Source: DASSNU01 sp035701265 (lineage in GTDB: Bacteria; Gemmatimonadota; Gemmatimonadetes; Gemmatimonadales; Gemmatimonadaceae). Taken from it: a stretch of 64,000 bases of DNA. The stretch is from assembly GCA_035701265.1 (NCBI GenBank), contig DASSNU010000016.1, positions 91,692 through 155,691 of the forward strand. Reading direction: 5' to 3'. Of this stretch, positions 25,772 through 35,113 are shown piece after piece; the stretch's first letter is position 1, and each line of letters begins with the position of its first letter. The notes under the pieces were generated by a model. The model was not told where the DNA came from and ran no database searches. It saw only the letters and a list, made by a program, of their open reading frames with translations. A program made the position numbers and the translations under genes.

Positions 25772-26769
25772 GCACGTTCACGAGAGCAGGCAGGACGACT
25801 CGAGTGCGAGCGGTCGCGCTCGTGCTGGCTGCTCTCCCGGTGGCTGCGCGACTCGCGGCGCCGCTCGGCGCGCAGCGTCCCAACACGCAGGAAGGGTACG
25901 TCGTCACGCAGGATTCGATGCGTCTCTTCTATCGTGTGGTGGGAAGCGGTCCGGACACGATCATCGCGATCCACGGCGGCCCCGGGGTGAACATGGAGAG
26001 CATCGCGGCGGACTTTGCGCCGCTCGCCGCGCGTCACACGGTCATCTTCTACGATCAGCGTGGCACCGGCCGCTCCACGCTGCCGCGCGACACCACCAAG
26101 CTGGGCGCCGCGCAGCAGATCGCCGATCTGGAGGCGGTGCGCGCGCACTTCGGCGTGGAGCGCGTGGCGTTGGTCGCGCACTCATACGGTCCGCTGCTCG
26201 CCGCGACCTACGCGCTCGAGCATCCCGAGCACGTCTCGCGGATGGTGTTCTTCGGCCCGGTGCCGCCGCGGCGTGCCGACCTCTGGCAGCGCGTCGGTCG
26301 TGCCTTCACCGCACGGCTCGACAGCGCGCAGCGCGCCAGGCTCGCGGACGCCAACCGCCGGTTGGCGGACAGCAGCGCGGACATCGAGCAGGCGTGCCGC
26401 GACTACTGGGCGATCGCTCTGCGCCCTCGGCTGGCCGATCCTGACCGGAGTCTGCCGCTCATCCGCTCGGAATTCTGTACGTCGAATCCGGCCGGCATCC
26501 GCTATGGGCTCACGGTCACGAACCGCGTGGTGATGGCGTCGTATGGCGACTGGGACCTGCGCGACCGTTTGCGCACGCTGCGCGTGCCCACGCTCATCGT
26601 GTACGGTGAGGCCGACGCGATACCGGAGGACCTGGTGCTCGAGTGGGTATCCACCCTGCCGCACGCGGCGTTCCTCCCCGTGCCGGGCGCGGCGCACTTT
26701 GCGTACGCTGAGCGCCCGGACTTCGTCTGGCCGCGCGTGGAGCGATTCCTGAGCGGAGCGCGGCCCTGA
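25768..26769 (+). CDS. Exported alpha/beta hydrolase (proline iminopeptidase-like)
   Basis: 333 residues with a Sec signal (VRAVALVLAALPVAARLAA, cleavage near LGAQ). S33-type fold: oxyanion loop IAIHGGPGVN, YDQRGTGRS, nucleophile elbow LVAHSYGPLLAA, acid in VYGEADAIP and catalytic His in GAAHFAYAERP. Serine hydrolase, probably aminopeptidase- or esterase-like, in the periplasm. Its ATG overlaps the queD stop by 4 bases, an unexpected coupling since it has no known role in queuosine synthesis. Confidence 0.82.
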   Translation: MSTFTRAGRTTRVRAVALVLAALPVAARLAAPLGAQRPNTQEGYVVTQDSMRLFYRVVGSGPDTIIAIHGGPGVNMESIAADFAPLAARHTVIFYDQRGTGRSTLPRDTTKLGAAQQIADLEAVRAHFGVERVALVAHSYGPLLAATYALEHPEHVSRMVFFGPVPPRRADLWQRVGRAFTARLDSAQRARLADANRRLADSSADIEQACRDYWAIALRPRLADPDRSLPLIRSEFCTSNPAGIRYGLTVTNRVVMASYGDWDLRDRLRTLRVPTLIVYGEADAIPEDLVLEWVSTLPHAAFLPVPGAAHFAYAERPDFVWPRVERFLSGARP

Positions 26770-26805
26770 GCAGACCGCCCCTCTGAGCGGAGCGTCGCCC
26801 TGGGC
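26749..26805 (+). repeat. Two imperfect 23-base direct repeats at the hydrolase 3' end
   Basis: 26749-26771 and 26783-26805 match at 20 of 23 bases (both begin CTGAGCGGAGCG). The first copy includes the hydrolase stop codon. Probably a small local duplication. Confidence 0.6.
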
Positions 26806-26810
26806 GCGCC

Positions 26811-29285
26811 TCACTCTCCGCGCATCGCGAGCACCGGGTCCACACGCGTAGCCCGCCGCGCGGGGATGATGGTGGCGGCAAGCGCCACGACAGTGAGCAG
26901 CGCCGCTGCCATCGCGATGGTGACGGGGTCGTTCCGTCCCACGCCAAAGAGCCAGCTCGCGATGAGCCTGGTGGCGAAGTAGGAGCCGGCGATGCCGATC
27001 ACGAGCCCGGCAGCCGCCACCGCCGCGCCGTCGCGAAGCACGAGCGCGAACACCGCGCCGCGCGAGGCGCCGAGCGCCATGCGCACTCCCATCTCGCGGG
27101 AGCGCTGCGCGACGGCGTAGGCGATCACGCCGTAGATGCCGAGCGCGGCGAGCAGGAGCGCGATCGCGGCAAAGACGCCGAGGAGCGCGGAGTTGAGGCG
27201 CGGCGCGGCGATCGACTGCTGCACCACGTCGTCGAGCGTGGTCACGTTGTACAGCACGAGCGCCGGATCGATCTCGTGGAGCGCGGAGCGCGCGGCGGCC
27301 ACCGCGTCCGCGGTGCTCGACGTGCCGTGTACGAGGAGCGACGCGCTGCGCAGCACGTTCTGGCCCCCCTGGATGCCGAGGTAGATGGTAGGGGCGGGGT
27401 CGCTGGTGAGCGCGGTGCTCCGGATGTCGCTCACGACTCCCACCACCTGGAGCCCCACCGTGTCGCGCCCGAAGCCGATGCGCTTGTCGAGCGGATCCTG
27501 CCCCGGCCAGAACGCGCGTGCCGCCGCCTCGCTCACCACGAGCGTGGGACGCGCGTCGGTCCACGCGACATCGCGCCCGCGGCGGAGCGCGATGCCCAGC
27601 GTGTGGAAGTAGTCGGGGCTCACGGCGGTGACCGCGCTCATGATCGGTTGGTCGGGGGGCGGCGGAGGCTCGCCGATGAGGCGGATCGGTGTGACGATCC
27701 CGCTCCCCGAGAGAGGGACGGTATTGGCGATCGACGCCGCAGCGATGCCGGGACGCTGCTCGAGCGATTCGACGAGCGAGCGATAGAAGCGCACCTGGCT
27801 GCTGTCCGGGTAGCGCTCTCGATCGAGCGTCACGCGCATCTCCACTACGTGTCCGGCGCGGAAGCCGGGGTCCACGTTCACGATGTTGCGGAGACTGCGC
27901 AGCACGAGCGTGGCGCCAAGCAGGAGAATGAGCGCGAGCGCCATCTCGCCGATCACGAGCGTGCGCCGCACGCGCGCAGCCGAGCTGCCACCCGTGTTCG
28001 TGCGTCCGCCGGCCACGAGCGCACCGGCCAGTTGCGAACCGCCGGCACGGAGCGCGGGCCACACGCCGCAGAGGATGGCGGTCACGATCGACAGTCCGAG
28101 CGCGAAGAGCAGCACGTGCGCGTCGAGCGAGACGGTCTCCGCGCGCGGCACCGCGCCCGGAGGCGCGAGGCGCAGCAGCACGCGCGTACCGACCGACGCG
28201 ACCGCGATGCCGAGCGCGCCCCCGGCGAGCGCATGGAGCGTGCTCTCCACGAGCATCTGTTGCGCCACGCGCGCGCGCGAGGCGCCGAGTGCTCCGCGGA
28301 TGGCGATCTCGCGCGACCGGGTGGCGTTCCGCGCCACGAGGAGATTCGCCACGTTGATGCATCCCACGAGCAGCACGAGCGCCGACGCGGCCAGGAGCAC
28401 GAGCAGCGGCTGCCGGCTGCCGAGCACGACTTCGTCGCGGAGGAGAAAGGCGTTGGCGCTCCACCCGCCGATCTCCGGGTGCACCGCGGCCACGCGCCGC
28501 GCCACCGTCGACAGCTCGCGCTCCGCCGCGTCGATCGTCACCCCGGGCGCCAGCCGTCCCACGCCGCCGAAGCGATGCTGCGCGTGCGACTGGATGCTCG
28601 GGTACGTGGATGGCTCGAGCACCGTGAACGCATCCGTGTCGAAGCCCACGAAGTCGAACGTGTGCGGGAGGACGCCGATCACCGTGCGCGCTCGCCCGCT
28701 GATGGAGATGGTGCGTCCCACGATGTGTGGATCGCCGCCGAAGCGACGCGTCCAGAAGCCGTCGCTCAGGATGACGGCGTTGCTCGCCTCGCCGCGCGCA
28801 TCGTCCGGGCCGAAGAGCCGCCCGCGCGCCGCGTGCACGCCCAGTACATCGAAGAAATTGGAGGTGACGCTCATCCCCGATACGCGCTCCGGCGCATCGC
28901 TGCCGGCCATCGTGTAGCTCGTCGGAAAGTAGAGCGCCATGTCGGCGATCGATCGCGTCTGCTCCCGCCAGTCCAGGTAATCGGCATACGACACGCTGAA
29001 GCGCGGGATGCTCGCGTCCGGATTCTGCGAGTAGATCGCGACCAGCCGGTCGTCGTGCGGAAAGGGAAGCGGACGAAGAAGAACGGCGTTGACGACGCTG
29101 AAGATCGCCGCATTGGCGCCGATGGCGAGCGCGAGGGTGGCGATCACGATGGCGGCGAAGCCTGGGGCGCGACGCGCGCCGCGGAGTGCGAGGCGGAGGT
29201 CGCGCGCGAGCCACGCGCCGGGCGCGGTGCGCGATGACGAAGCAGGTGTGGCGAGATCGTCGTGCACGGGGCGGGGCTCGGTCAT
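26811..29285 (-). CDS. MacB/FtsX-type duplicated permease (ADOP without leader domain)
   Basis: 824 residues with the same duplicated MacB-FtsX architecture as the other ADOPs here: entry helix RRAPGFAAIVIATLALAIGA, FtsX unit 1 near 305-430, FtsX unit 2 near 700-815, tail ARRATRVDPVLAMRGE. It lacks the long cytoplasmic leader domain and has no PadR neighbour. The proximal sequence is instead a short Ser/Thr/Pro-rich tail. It is divergent from the TolB-amidohydrolase gene, with a 200-base spacer that should hold both promoters. Confidence 0.87.
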   Translation of the reverse strand: MTEPRPVHDDLATPASSSRTAPGAWLARDLRLALRGARRAPGFAAIVIATLALAIGANAAIFSVVNAVLLRPLPFPHDDRLVAIYSQNPDASIPRFSVSYADYLDWREQTRSIADMALYFPTSYTMAGSDAPERVSGMSVTSNFFDVLGVHAARGRLFGPDDARGEASNAVILSDGFWTRRFGGDPHIVGRTISISGRARTVIGVLPHTFDFVGFDTDAFTVLEPSTYPSIQSHAQHRFGGVGRLAPGVTIDAAERELSTVARRVAAVHPEIGGWSANAFLLRDEVVLGSRQPLLVLLAASALVLLVGCINVANLLVARNATRSREIAIRGALGASRARVAQQMLVESTLHALAGGALGIAVASVGTRVLLRLAPPGAVPRAETVSLDAHVLLFALGLSIVTAILCGVWPALRAGGSQLAGALVAGGRTNTGGSSAARVRRTLVIGEMALALILLLGATLVLRSLRNIVNVDPGFRAGHVVEMRVTLDRERYPDSSQVRFYRSLVESLEQRPGIAAASIANTVPLSGSGIVTPIRLIGEPPPPPDQPIMSAVTAVSPDYFHTLGIALRRGRDVAWTDARPTLVVSEAAARAFWPGQDPLDKRIGFGRDTVGLQVVGVVSDIRSTALTSDPAPTIYLGIQGGQNVLRSASLLVHGTSSTADAVAAARSALHEIDPALVLYNVTTLDDVVQQSIAAPRLNSALLGVFAAIALLLAALGIYGVIAYAVAQRSREMGVRMALGASRGAVFALVLRDGAAVAAAGLVIGIAGSYFATRLIASWLFGVGRNDPVTIAMAAALLTVVALAATIIPARRATRVDPVLAMRGE

Positions 29286-29486
29286 GAGGAGGCCTCGAAG
29301 CAGATGGCGGGAGCCTGCGGCGCGGACGGCCGAGCGTCAAGGGTTGCTGGCGGCGCGCGCACACTGCGCTCGCCCTCAGTGCCAGCCGTCGCGCCCGCGT
29401 CGTCCCGCGCTCCCCCTCGCCGCGCGAGCCCTGGCGCGTTAGCATACCTGCTCCACCCTGGTCTCCCCCCTCATCCCCCGTTGCAT

Positions 29487-32400
29487 ATGCGACCCTCCGC
29501 GATCCGCTCCGCATCCGCGGCGCTCCTCGCCGCGTTCGCACTCCTCCCCGGCGCCGTGCGCGCTCAGGACTCCACCGCCGCTGCCGGCCGATTCGCGCGC
29601 CGCGGCGGCTCGGGGCTCCCGCTCACCCCGACGCGCGACGTGCGCTTCACCACCGACGAGGGGACGTGGATGTCCCTCGACCTCTCGCCCGATGGCAAGA
29701 CGATCGTCTTCGAGCTGCTCGGCGATCTCTACACGCTCCCCGTGCAGGGAGGCACGGCCACGCGCATCACGAGCGGCCAGGAGTTCGACTCGCAGCCGCG
29801 CTACTCGCCCGACGGCAAGACCATCGTCTTCGTGAGCGATCGCAGCGGGACGGACAACCTGTGGATGGTGAACGCGGACGGCAGTCACCCGCACGCCATC
29901 ACCCACGGCACGCGCGATCAGTTCATCTCCCCCGAGTGGACGCCCGACGGCAAGTACATCGTGGCCTCGCGCAACCAGACGGGGACGCTCGGCTCCACGT
30001 ACGAGCTGTGGATGTTCCACCGCGACGGCGGCAGCGGGCTCCGCATCACCGGCGGCACGCAGCAGGCGGCACAGGCTCCGTCGCAGCGCGGGCGAGGTGG
30101 CGGCGGGTTCGACAACTATCTGGGCGCTGCGTTCGGCAAGGACCCGCGCTACATCTTCGCGTCGGCCAAGCGCGGCGGTTTCGGTTACAACCTGCAGTTC
30201 CCGCTCTGGCAGGTGGTGGTGGTGGACCGCGAGACCGGGCGCACGTACACGCGCACGAGCGAGACGGGAAGCGCCATGCGCCCGCTCCTGAGCCCCGACG
30301 GACGCTGGATGGTGTACGCCACGCGCTACGACACGGCCACCGCGTACAAGTTGCGCGACCTGCAAACCGGGGACGAGCGCTGGCTCGCCATGAACGTCAC
30401 GCGCGACGATCAGGAGTCGCGCTTCACGCGCGACCTCATGCCCGGCGCGGCGTTCACGCCGGATTCCAAGGCGATCATCGCGACCATCGGCGGGAAGTTC
30501 TGGCGCGTGGAGGTCCCCAGCGGCAAGCGGACGCCCATTCCGTTCACCGCAGACGTGGCGCTCAAGATCGGACCGGTGGTGCACACCGGTCACCGGATCA
30601 ACGACAGCACGATCACCGTGCGGCAGATTCGCGACGCGGTGCCGTCGCCGGACGGGAAGCAGCTCGCCTTCACCGCGCTTGACCGGTTGTGGGTGATGTC
30701 GCTCCCCAACGGTCGGCCGCACCGTCTCACGTCGCAGGACGTGGGGGAGTTCTCCCCCGCGTGGTCGCCGGATGGCAAGTGGGTAGCCTTCGTGACGTGG
30801 ACGCCGGATGGCGGCGACATCTATCGTGTCGCGTCCGATGGAAAGGGCGCGCCGCAGAAGCTCACGCGCATGCCGGCGTTCTACGACAAGCTCACCTACA
30901 CGCCGGATGGCAGCCGCCTCGTGTTCACGCGCGGACCGCGGCAGCCGCGCATCGACGAGCGCGCCTTCGAGCCGGCGGACGTGGATGGCGACGTGCTGGA
31001 GGCGGAGCCGGAGACGCCGGTGAGTCTCGTCTACGGGCGCGAGCTGGCGTGGATCCCTGCCGCGGGGGGCGCGGCGCGTCCCATCGGCCCGGTGCAGGGG
31101 AACGGACAGGCGCACTTCACCGACGACTCTACGCGCATCTTCATCTACGCGCCGGGGGAGGGGCTCGTCTCCATCCGCTGGGACGGCACCGATCAGCGCC
31201 AGGTGCTGCGGGTCACCGGCTACACGCCTCCCTCGGCGGGGGGCGGGCCACCGCGTCCCAGCCAGGCGAGAGACGTGCGCATCTCACCGGACGGCACGCG
31301 TGCGATCGCGCTGGTGGATGACAACGTGTATCTGCTCGACGTCCCCGTCGCGGGGGAGCCGGGGCCCACGGTGTCGGCCACGAACGCCGCGCAGGCGGTG
31401 GTGCCGGTGCGGCGCGTGACGCGCGTGGGCGGCGACTTCATCGGATGGCAGCCCGACGGGCGCAGCTTCCACTACTCGCTGGGCCACTCGTACTTCACGT
31501 ACGATGTAGCGCGCGGCGACTCGCTGGTGCGCGACTCCGTGACGCGCGCCGATTCCGCGCGCCCGCGCGGGCGCGGCGCTCGCGGAGCGGACAGCACCGC
31601 GGGTGAAGGACAGCAGCAGGGCGCGGAGGGCGCGTCGCACCCCGCGTACGAGGCATCGCGCACCGACGTCGTCATGACCGCGGCCAAGGATCGTCCCACC
31701 GGCACGGTGGCGCTCCGCGGCGCGCGCATCATCACGATGAAGGGAGACGAGGTGATCGACGACGGCACGATCGTCATCACCAACAACCGCATCGCCGCGG
31801 TAGGGCCGCGCGCACAGGTGGCCATTCCCGCCGGTGCGACGGTGATCGACGTCTCCGGAAAGACGATCATCCCGGGCTACGTGGATGTGCACGCGCACCT
31901 GCGGCCGACCTTCGGCATCCACAAGCAGCAGGTATGGGAGTACATGACCATCCTGGCGTACGGGGTGACCACCACGCGCGACCCGCAGACCGGCACCACC
32001 GACGTGCTGTCGTACGGCGATCTGGTGGAGACGGGAGACATCCTCGGTCCGCGCATCTTCTCCACCGGGCCGGGCGTCTTCTCGTCCACCAACATCCGCA
32101 GCCTGGACGACGCGCGCGATGTGCTGCGCCGGTACGCGGATTACTACGACTCGTACTACATCAAGGAGTACGAGACCGGGGAGCGGAACGTGCGGCAGTG
32201 GGTGATCATGGCCGCGCGCGAGCTGGGGCTCATGCCCACCACCGAGGGCGGGCTCGACATGCGGATGAACCTCACCGAGATGCTCGACGGCTACCCCGGG
32301 CACGAGCACACGCTCCCGCTACATCCGCTGTACAAGGATGTGGTGGAGCTCCAGAAGCAGAGCGGGATCACGTACACGCCCACGCTCATCGTGCAGTACG

Positions 32401-32960
32401 GCGGCCCGTGGGCGGAGAACTACTTCTACGAGCACGAGGACATCCACGCCAACGCCAAGCTGCGCCACTTCACCCCGCACTCGGAGGTGGACATCCGCGG
32501 ACTCCGGCGCCCGCAGTGGTTCCGCGACTCGCAGTACGAGTTCTCCAAGATGGCCGAGGACCTGAAGCGGATGGTGGATGCTGGCGGGAACATCGGACTT
32601 GGTGGACACGGCCAGCTCCAGGGACTGGGCTCGCACTGGGAGCTGTGGGCGATCGGGAGCGGCGGCATGCGTCCGCTGGACGTCTTGAAGGTTGGGACGA
32701 TCAACGGCGCGCGTGCGCTCGGCCTCGACGCCGACGTGGGCTCGCTGGAGCCGGGGAAGCTGGCCGACCTGCAGGTGCTGGACGGGAACCCGTTGGAGAA
32801 CATCCGCAACACGGACACCATCCACTGGGTGATGAAGAACGGGCGGCTGTACGAGGGGAACACGCTGAACGAAGTGTGGCCGCGCAAGCGCGAGGTGCCC
32901 CCCACCTGGTGGCAGAAGGAGACGATCGCGGAAGAGCAGGCGGAGGCGGCGACGCCGTAG
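29487..32960 (+). CDS. Exported TolB-like propeller fused to amidohydrolase
   Basis: 1,157 residues starting with a Sec signal (MRPSAIRSASAALLAAFALL, cleavage near VRAQD). Residues about 50-730 form WD40/PD40 beta-propeller repeats of TolB type (LSPDGKTIVFE, YSPDGKTIVFVSD, WTPDGKYIVAS, SPDGKQLAFTA, WSPDGKWVAFV). Residues about 770-1,140 are a metal-dependent amidohydrolase: GKTIIPGYVDVHAHLRP with the HxH metal pair near 800, YGVTTTRDPQT, and closing GSLEPGKLADLQVLDGNP. Likely a periplasmic cyclic amide or dipeptide hydrolase with a propeller partner domain. The fusion occurs elsewhere in bacteria; the substrate is unknown. Confidence 0.85.
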   Translation: MRPSAIRSASAALLAAFALLPGAVRAQDSTAAAGRFARRGGSGLPLTPTRDVRFTTDEGTWMSLDLSPDGKTIVFELLGDLYTLPVQGGTATRITSGQEFDSQPRYSPDGKTIVFVSDRSGTDNLWMVNADGSHPHAITHGTRDQFISPEWTPDGKYIVASRNQTGTLGSTYELWMFHRDGGSGLRITGGTQQAAQAPSQRGRGGGGFDNYLGAAFGKDPRYIFASAKRGGFGYNLQFPLWQVVVVDRETGRTYTRTSETGSAMRPLLSPDGRWMVYATRYDTATAYKLRDLQTGDERWLAMNVTRDDQESRFTRDLMPGAAFTPDSKAIIATIGGKFWRVEVPSGKRTPIPFTADVALKIGPVVHTGHRINDSTITVRQIRDAVPSPDGKQLAFTALDRLWVMSLPNGRPHRLTSQDVGEFSPAWSPDGKWVAFVTWTPDGGDIYRVASDGKGAPQKLTRMPAFYDKLTYTPDGSRLVFTRGPRQPRIDERAFEPADVDGDVLEAEPETPVSLVYGRELAWIPAAGGAARPIGPVQGNGQAHFTDDSTRIFIYAPGEGLVSIRWDGTDQRQVLRVTGYTPPSAGGGPPRPSQARDVRISPDGTRAIALVDDNVYLLDVPVAGEPGPTVSATNAAQAVVPVRRVTRVGGDFIGWQPDGRSFHYSLGHSYFTYDVARGDSLVRDSVTRADSARPRGRGARGADSTAGEGQQQGAEGASHPAYEASRTDVVMTAAKDRPTGTVALRGARIITMKGDEVIDDGTIVITNNRIAAVGPRAQVAIPAGATVIDVSGKTIIPGYVDVHAHLRPTFGIHKQQVWEYMTILAYGVTTTRDPQTGTTDVLSYGDLVETGDILGPRIFSTGPGVFSSTNIRSLDDARDVLRRYADYYDSYYIKEYETGERNVRQWVIMAARELGLMPTTEGGLDMRMNLTEMLDGYPGHEHTLPLHPLYKDVVELQKQSGITYTPTLIVQYGGPWAENYFYEHEDIHANAKLRHFTPHSEVDIRGLRRPQWFRDSQYEFSKMAEDLKRMVDAGGNIGLGGHGQLQGLGSHWELWAIGSGGMRPLDVLKVGTINGARALGLDADVGSLEPGKLADLQVLDGNPLENIRNTDTIHWVMKNGRLYEGNTLNEVWPRKREVPPTWWQKETIAEEQAEAATP

Positions 32961-33076
32961 CGATCCGCTTGCCGCGGTATTCCGTCCGGTGCGCGCGCGC
33001 GCGATGAGATTTCTCCGCGAGCGAGTAGCCATCGCTGCGGTCGCACCGGCGCGACGACTCACACATCCACGCTCAC

Positions 33077-33108
33077 CCTACGCCCGGCGCACGTGCGCCG
33101 GGCGTAGG
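33077..33108. promoter_or_regulatory. 32-base perfect palindrome before the APC permease
   Basis: CCTACGCCCGGCGCAC and its exact reverse complement abut with no spacer. It ends 8 bases before the permease ATG at 33117 and lies about 115 bases after the amidohydrolase stop. It could be a terminator hairpin for the upstream gene (no T tract follows), or a hairpin that hides the permease ribosome site. Confidence 0.7.
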
Positions 33109-33116
33109 CACATCTG

Positions 33117-34460
33117 ATGGCAGACGAACGGCACCCTCACCTCGCGCGCCGACTCGGCCCGTTCGACGCGACGATGATCGTGATGGGCGGGATCGTGGGC
33201 GCGGGGATCTTCATCAATCCATACGTCGTCGCGCGCGTGGTGCACACGCCGGCAACGATCCTGCTCCCGTGGATCGTGGGGGGCGTCATCGCGCTCACGG
33301 GTGCGTTCGTGTATGCGGAGCTGGCGGTGTGGCGGCCGGCGGTGGGCGGGCAGTACGTCTACCTGCGCGACGCGTTCCACCCGGTGGTGGCGTTCCTCTA
33401 CGGGTGGACGCTGCTGCTCGTCTCGCAGACGGGCGGGATGGCGGCGGTGGCGATGACGTTCGCCAATTACTTCCGCGAGCTCACCGGCGCCACGCTCGCC
33501 CCCGCGTGGATCGCCGTCATCACCCTTGCCGTGCTCGTCATCGTCAACGCGCTCGGCGTGCGCGTGGGGAGCACGGTGCAGAGCACCTTCATGGTGATGA
33601 AGATCGCCGCGCTGGCCATGCTCGTGACGCTCGGCTGGATGGGACTCCATCATACGACGCACGTCGTGGCCGATGCGGAGCCGTGGGTGCGCGTGGAGCG
33701 CGCGCCGATCGTGGCGTTCGCTGCGGCCATGGTGCCGGTGCTCTTCGCCTACGGCGGATGGCAGACGGCGAGCTTCGTGAGCGGGGAGATGCGTGCTCCT
33801 ACGCGCGACCTGCCGCGTGCACTTCTGGCCGGCGTGCTGGCGGTGGTACTGCTCTACGTGGCTGCGAACGCGGTGTACGTGGGCGTGCTCGGCGCCGACG
33901 GCCTCGCCGCGACGACCACGCCGGCCAGCGCGGTGATGCGCGCCGCGCTCGGCCCCACCGGCGCGCGCCTCATCGCCGCGGGGATCGCGATCTCCACGGT
34001 CGGCTTCCTGAGTCAGGGAATGCTCACCGCGCCGCGCGTCTACTACGCCATGGCGCGCGACGGGTTGTTCTTCGAGCGTGTCGGACGCACGAGCGCGCGC
34101 ACGCAGGCGCCCGTCGCCGCGATCGTGCTGCAAGGCGTGCTCGCCGCAGTGATCGCGCTGTCGGGGCGATTCGAGCAGATCCTGAGCTACGTGGTGGCCA
34201 TCGACGCACTGTTTTTCGGGCTCACCGGCGCGGCGCTCATCGTCTTCCGTCGCCGCGAGGCGCGCGGCGCGGCGCGCGCCGAGGGGAGCGGGCTCCGCGT
34301 GCCGGGGCATCCGGTCACCACCATCATCTTCGTGGTCGTCTTCTGGTCGCTCGCGGTGAGCACGGTGGTGCAGTATCCGCACTCGGCCGGTGCGGGGATG
34401 GTGATTCTGCTGGCGGGGCTTCCGGCGTACGCGTGGTGGCGGCGGGGGAAGATCGTGTAA
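33117..34460 (+). CDS. APC-superfamily amino acid permease
   Basis: 447 residues, about twelve membrane helices. Helix 1 carries the substrate-binding glycine motif VMGGIVGAGIFINP. The rest is typical of the APC/LAT-type family: FVYAELAVWRPAVGGQYVYL, YGGWQTASFVSGEM, RDLPRALLAGV, and FFERVGRTSARTQAPVAA near 315. Proton- or exchange-driven uptake of amino acids is expected. No clear ribosome site, and a 32-base palindrome lies just before the ATG. The last 35 codons are duplicated at 37032-37139. Confidence 0.9.
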   Translation: MADERHPHLARRLGPFDATMIVMGGIVGAGIFINPYVVARVVHTPATILLPWIVGGVIALTGAFVYAELAVWRPAVGGQYVYLRDAFHPVVAFLYGWTLLLVSQTGGMAAVAMTFANYFRELTGATLAPAWIAVITLAVLVIVNALGVRVGSTVQSTFMVMKIAALAMLVTLGWMGLHHTTHVVADAEPWVRVERAPIVAFAAAMVPVLFAYGGWQTASFVSGEMRAPTRDLPRALLAGVLAVVLLYVAANAVYVGVLGADGLAATTTPASAVMRAALGPTGARLIAAGIAISTVGFLSQGMLTAPRVYYAMARDGLFFERVGRTSARTQAPVAAIVLQGVLAAVIALSGRFEQILSYVVAIDALFFGLTGAALIVFRRREARGAARAEGSGLRVPGHPVTTIIFVVVFWSLAVSTVVQYPHSAGAGMVILLAGLPAYAWWRRGKIV

Positions 34461-34480
34461 CAGTCAGGAGCTGCCAGGCG

Positions 34481-35113
34481 TCAGCGGCGCAAATTGGCGA
34501 GCGCGACCTGGGCGGCGGTGCGGATGTCCGGATTGGGGTCGTCCGCGGCAAGTTGCACCAGTACCGGACGAAGCACATCCACGACTGGCTCGCCGATACT
34601 CTCCCGCCCAGCGGGCCTGATCACGTCCCCCCCTCCGTTGTACCGCTGCTGCAGGAGGACTTCGCGCTGGCCGATGAAGTGATGAAACGCCGGTACCCCA
34701 CTCGAATCCGCATACGTGACCAGCACCAGCAGTGCGGCCACGCGTTGCCGCGTGGAGAGGTCCGTGCGCTCGAGTGTTTCGACCAGCGTGGACACAAGCT
34801 GGGGCGCGATGACGGCCCTGGTGGCGGTCACCAGCGGCTCGAGGTCGCTCCTCTGAACCGGGGGATGGCCCCACACGTTCACGAGCGCCGGGACTGCGTC
34901 TTCAGAGCACAGTGGGATAGTGCTCAGAGCGTCCAGCCAGTGCGGCGATGGGTGCCCGGTCTCGAGCACCTGCCGCGCGAGCCGGCAGTCGTTGCGGAGT
35001 CTCACGCTGTCGGGGTTCGCTTGCGCGGACAGCGGTGCGGACAGCAGCACGGCCTGAATACCCAGTGCCATGCCGATGCGACAAGCGAGGTTGTATGCGC
35101 GTGGTTCAATCAC
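34481..35113 (-). CDS. Secreted HEAT-like protein, paralogue 1 of 3
   Basis: 210 residues from GTG 35113, chosen because it overlaps the upstream stop by 4 bases (GTGA) and gives the same length as the two paralogues at 37.2-38.5 kb. Signal peptide (IGMALGIQAVLLSAPLSAQA), then a conserved start ANPDSVRLRNDCRLARQVLE. Shared blocks follow: TATRAVIAPQLVSTLVETLE, RTDLSTRQRVAALLVLVTYA, and a C-terminal HEAT-like helix pair (LRPVLVQLAADDPNPDIRTA). I do not recognise the family. Two cysteines (NDC, LCSED) are shared with the third copy. It is the distal gene of an operon with the HExxH lipoprotein, which suggests a joint envelope function. Confidence 0.72.
   Translation of the reverse strand: MIEPRAYNLACRIGMALGIQAVLLSAPLSAQANPDSVRLRNDCRLARQVLETGHPSPHWLDALSTIPLCSEDAVPALVNVWGHPPVQRSDLEPLVTATRAVIAPQLVSTLVETLERTDLSTRQRVAALLVLVTYADSSGVPAFHHFIGQREVLLQQRYNGGGDVIRPAGRESIGEPVVDVLRPVLVQLAADDPNPDIRTAAQVALANLRR

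Noticed and set aside
11633..29285. ADOP-PadR pairs as a new system
   Set aside because: This association is already well known in Acidobacteria and Gemmatimonadota.
26182..29541. 1,119-codon minus-strand ORF over the ADOP permease and hydrolase
   Set aside because: It overlaps two well-supported genes in another frame and is Arg/Ala/His-rich without motifs.
33077..33108. Palindrome as an insertion-sequence end or att site
   Set aside because: No transposase or integrase nearby, no target duplication and no partner copy in the window.
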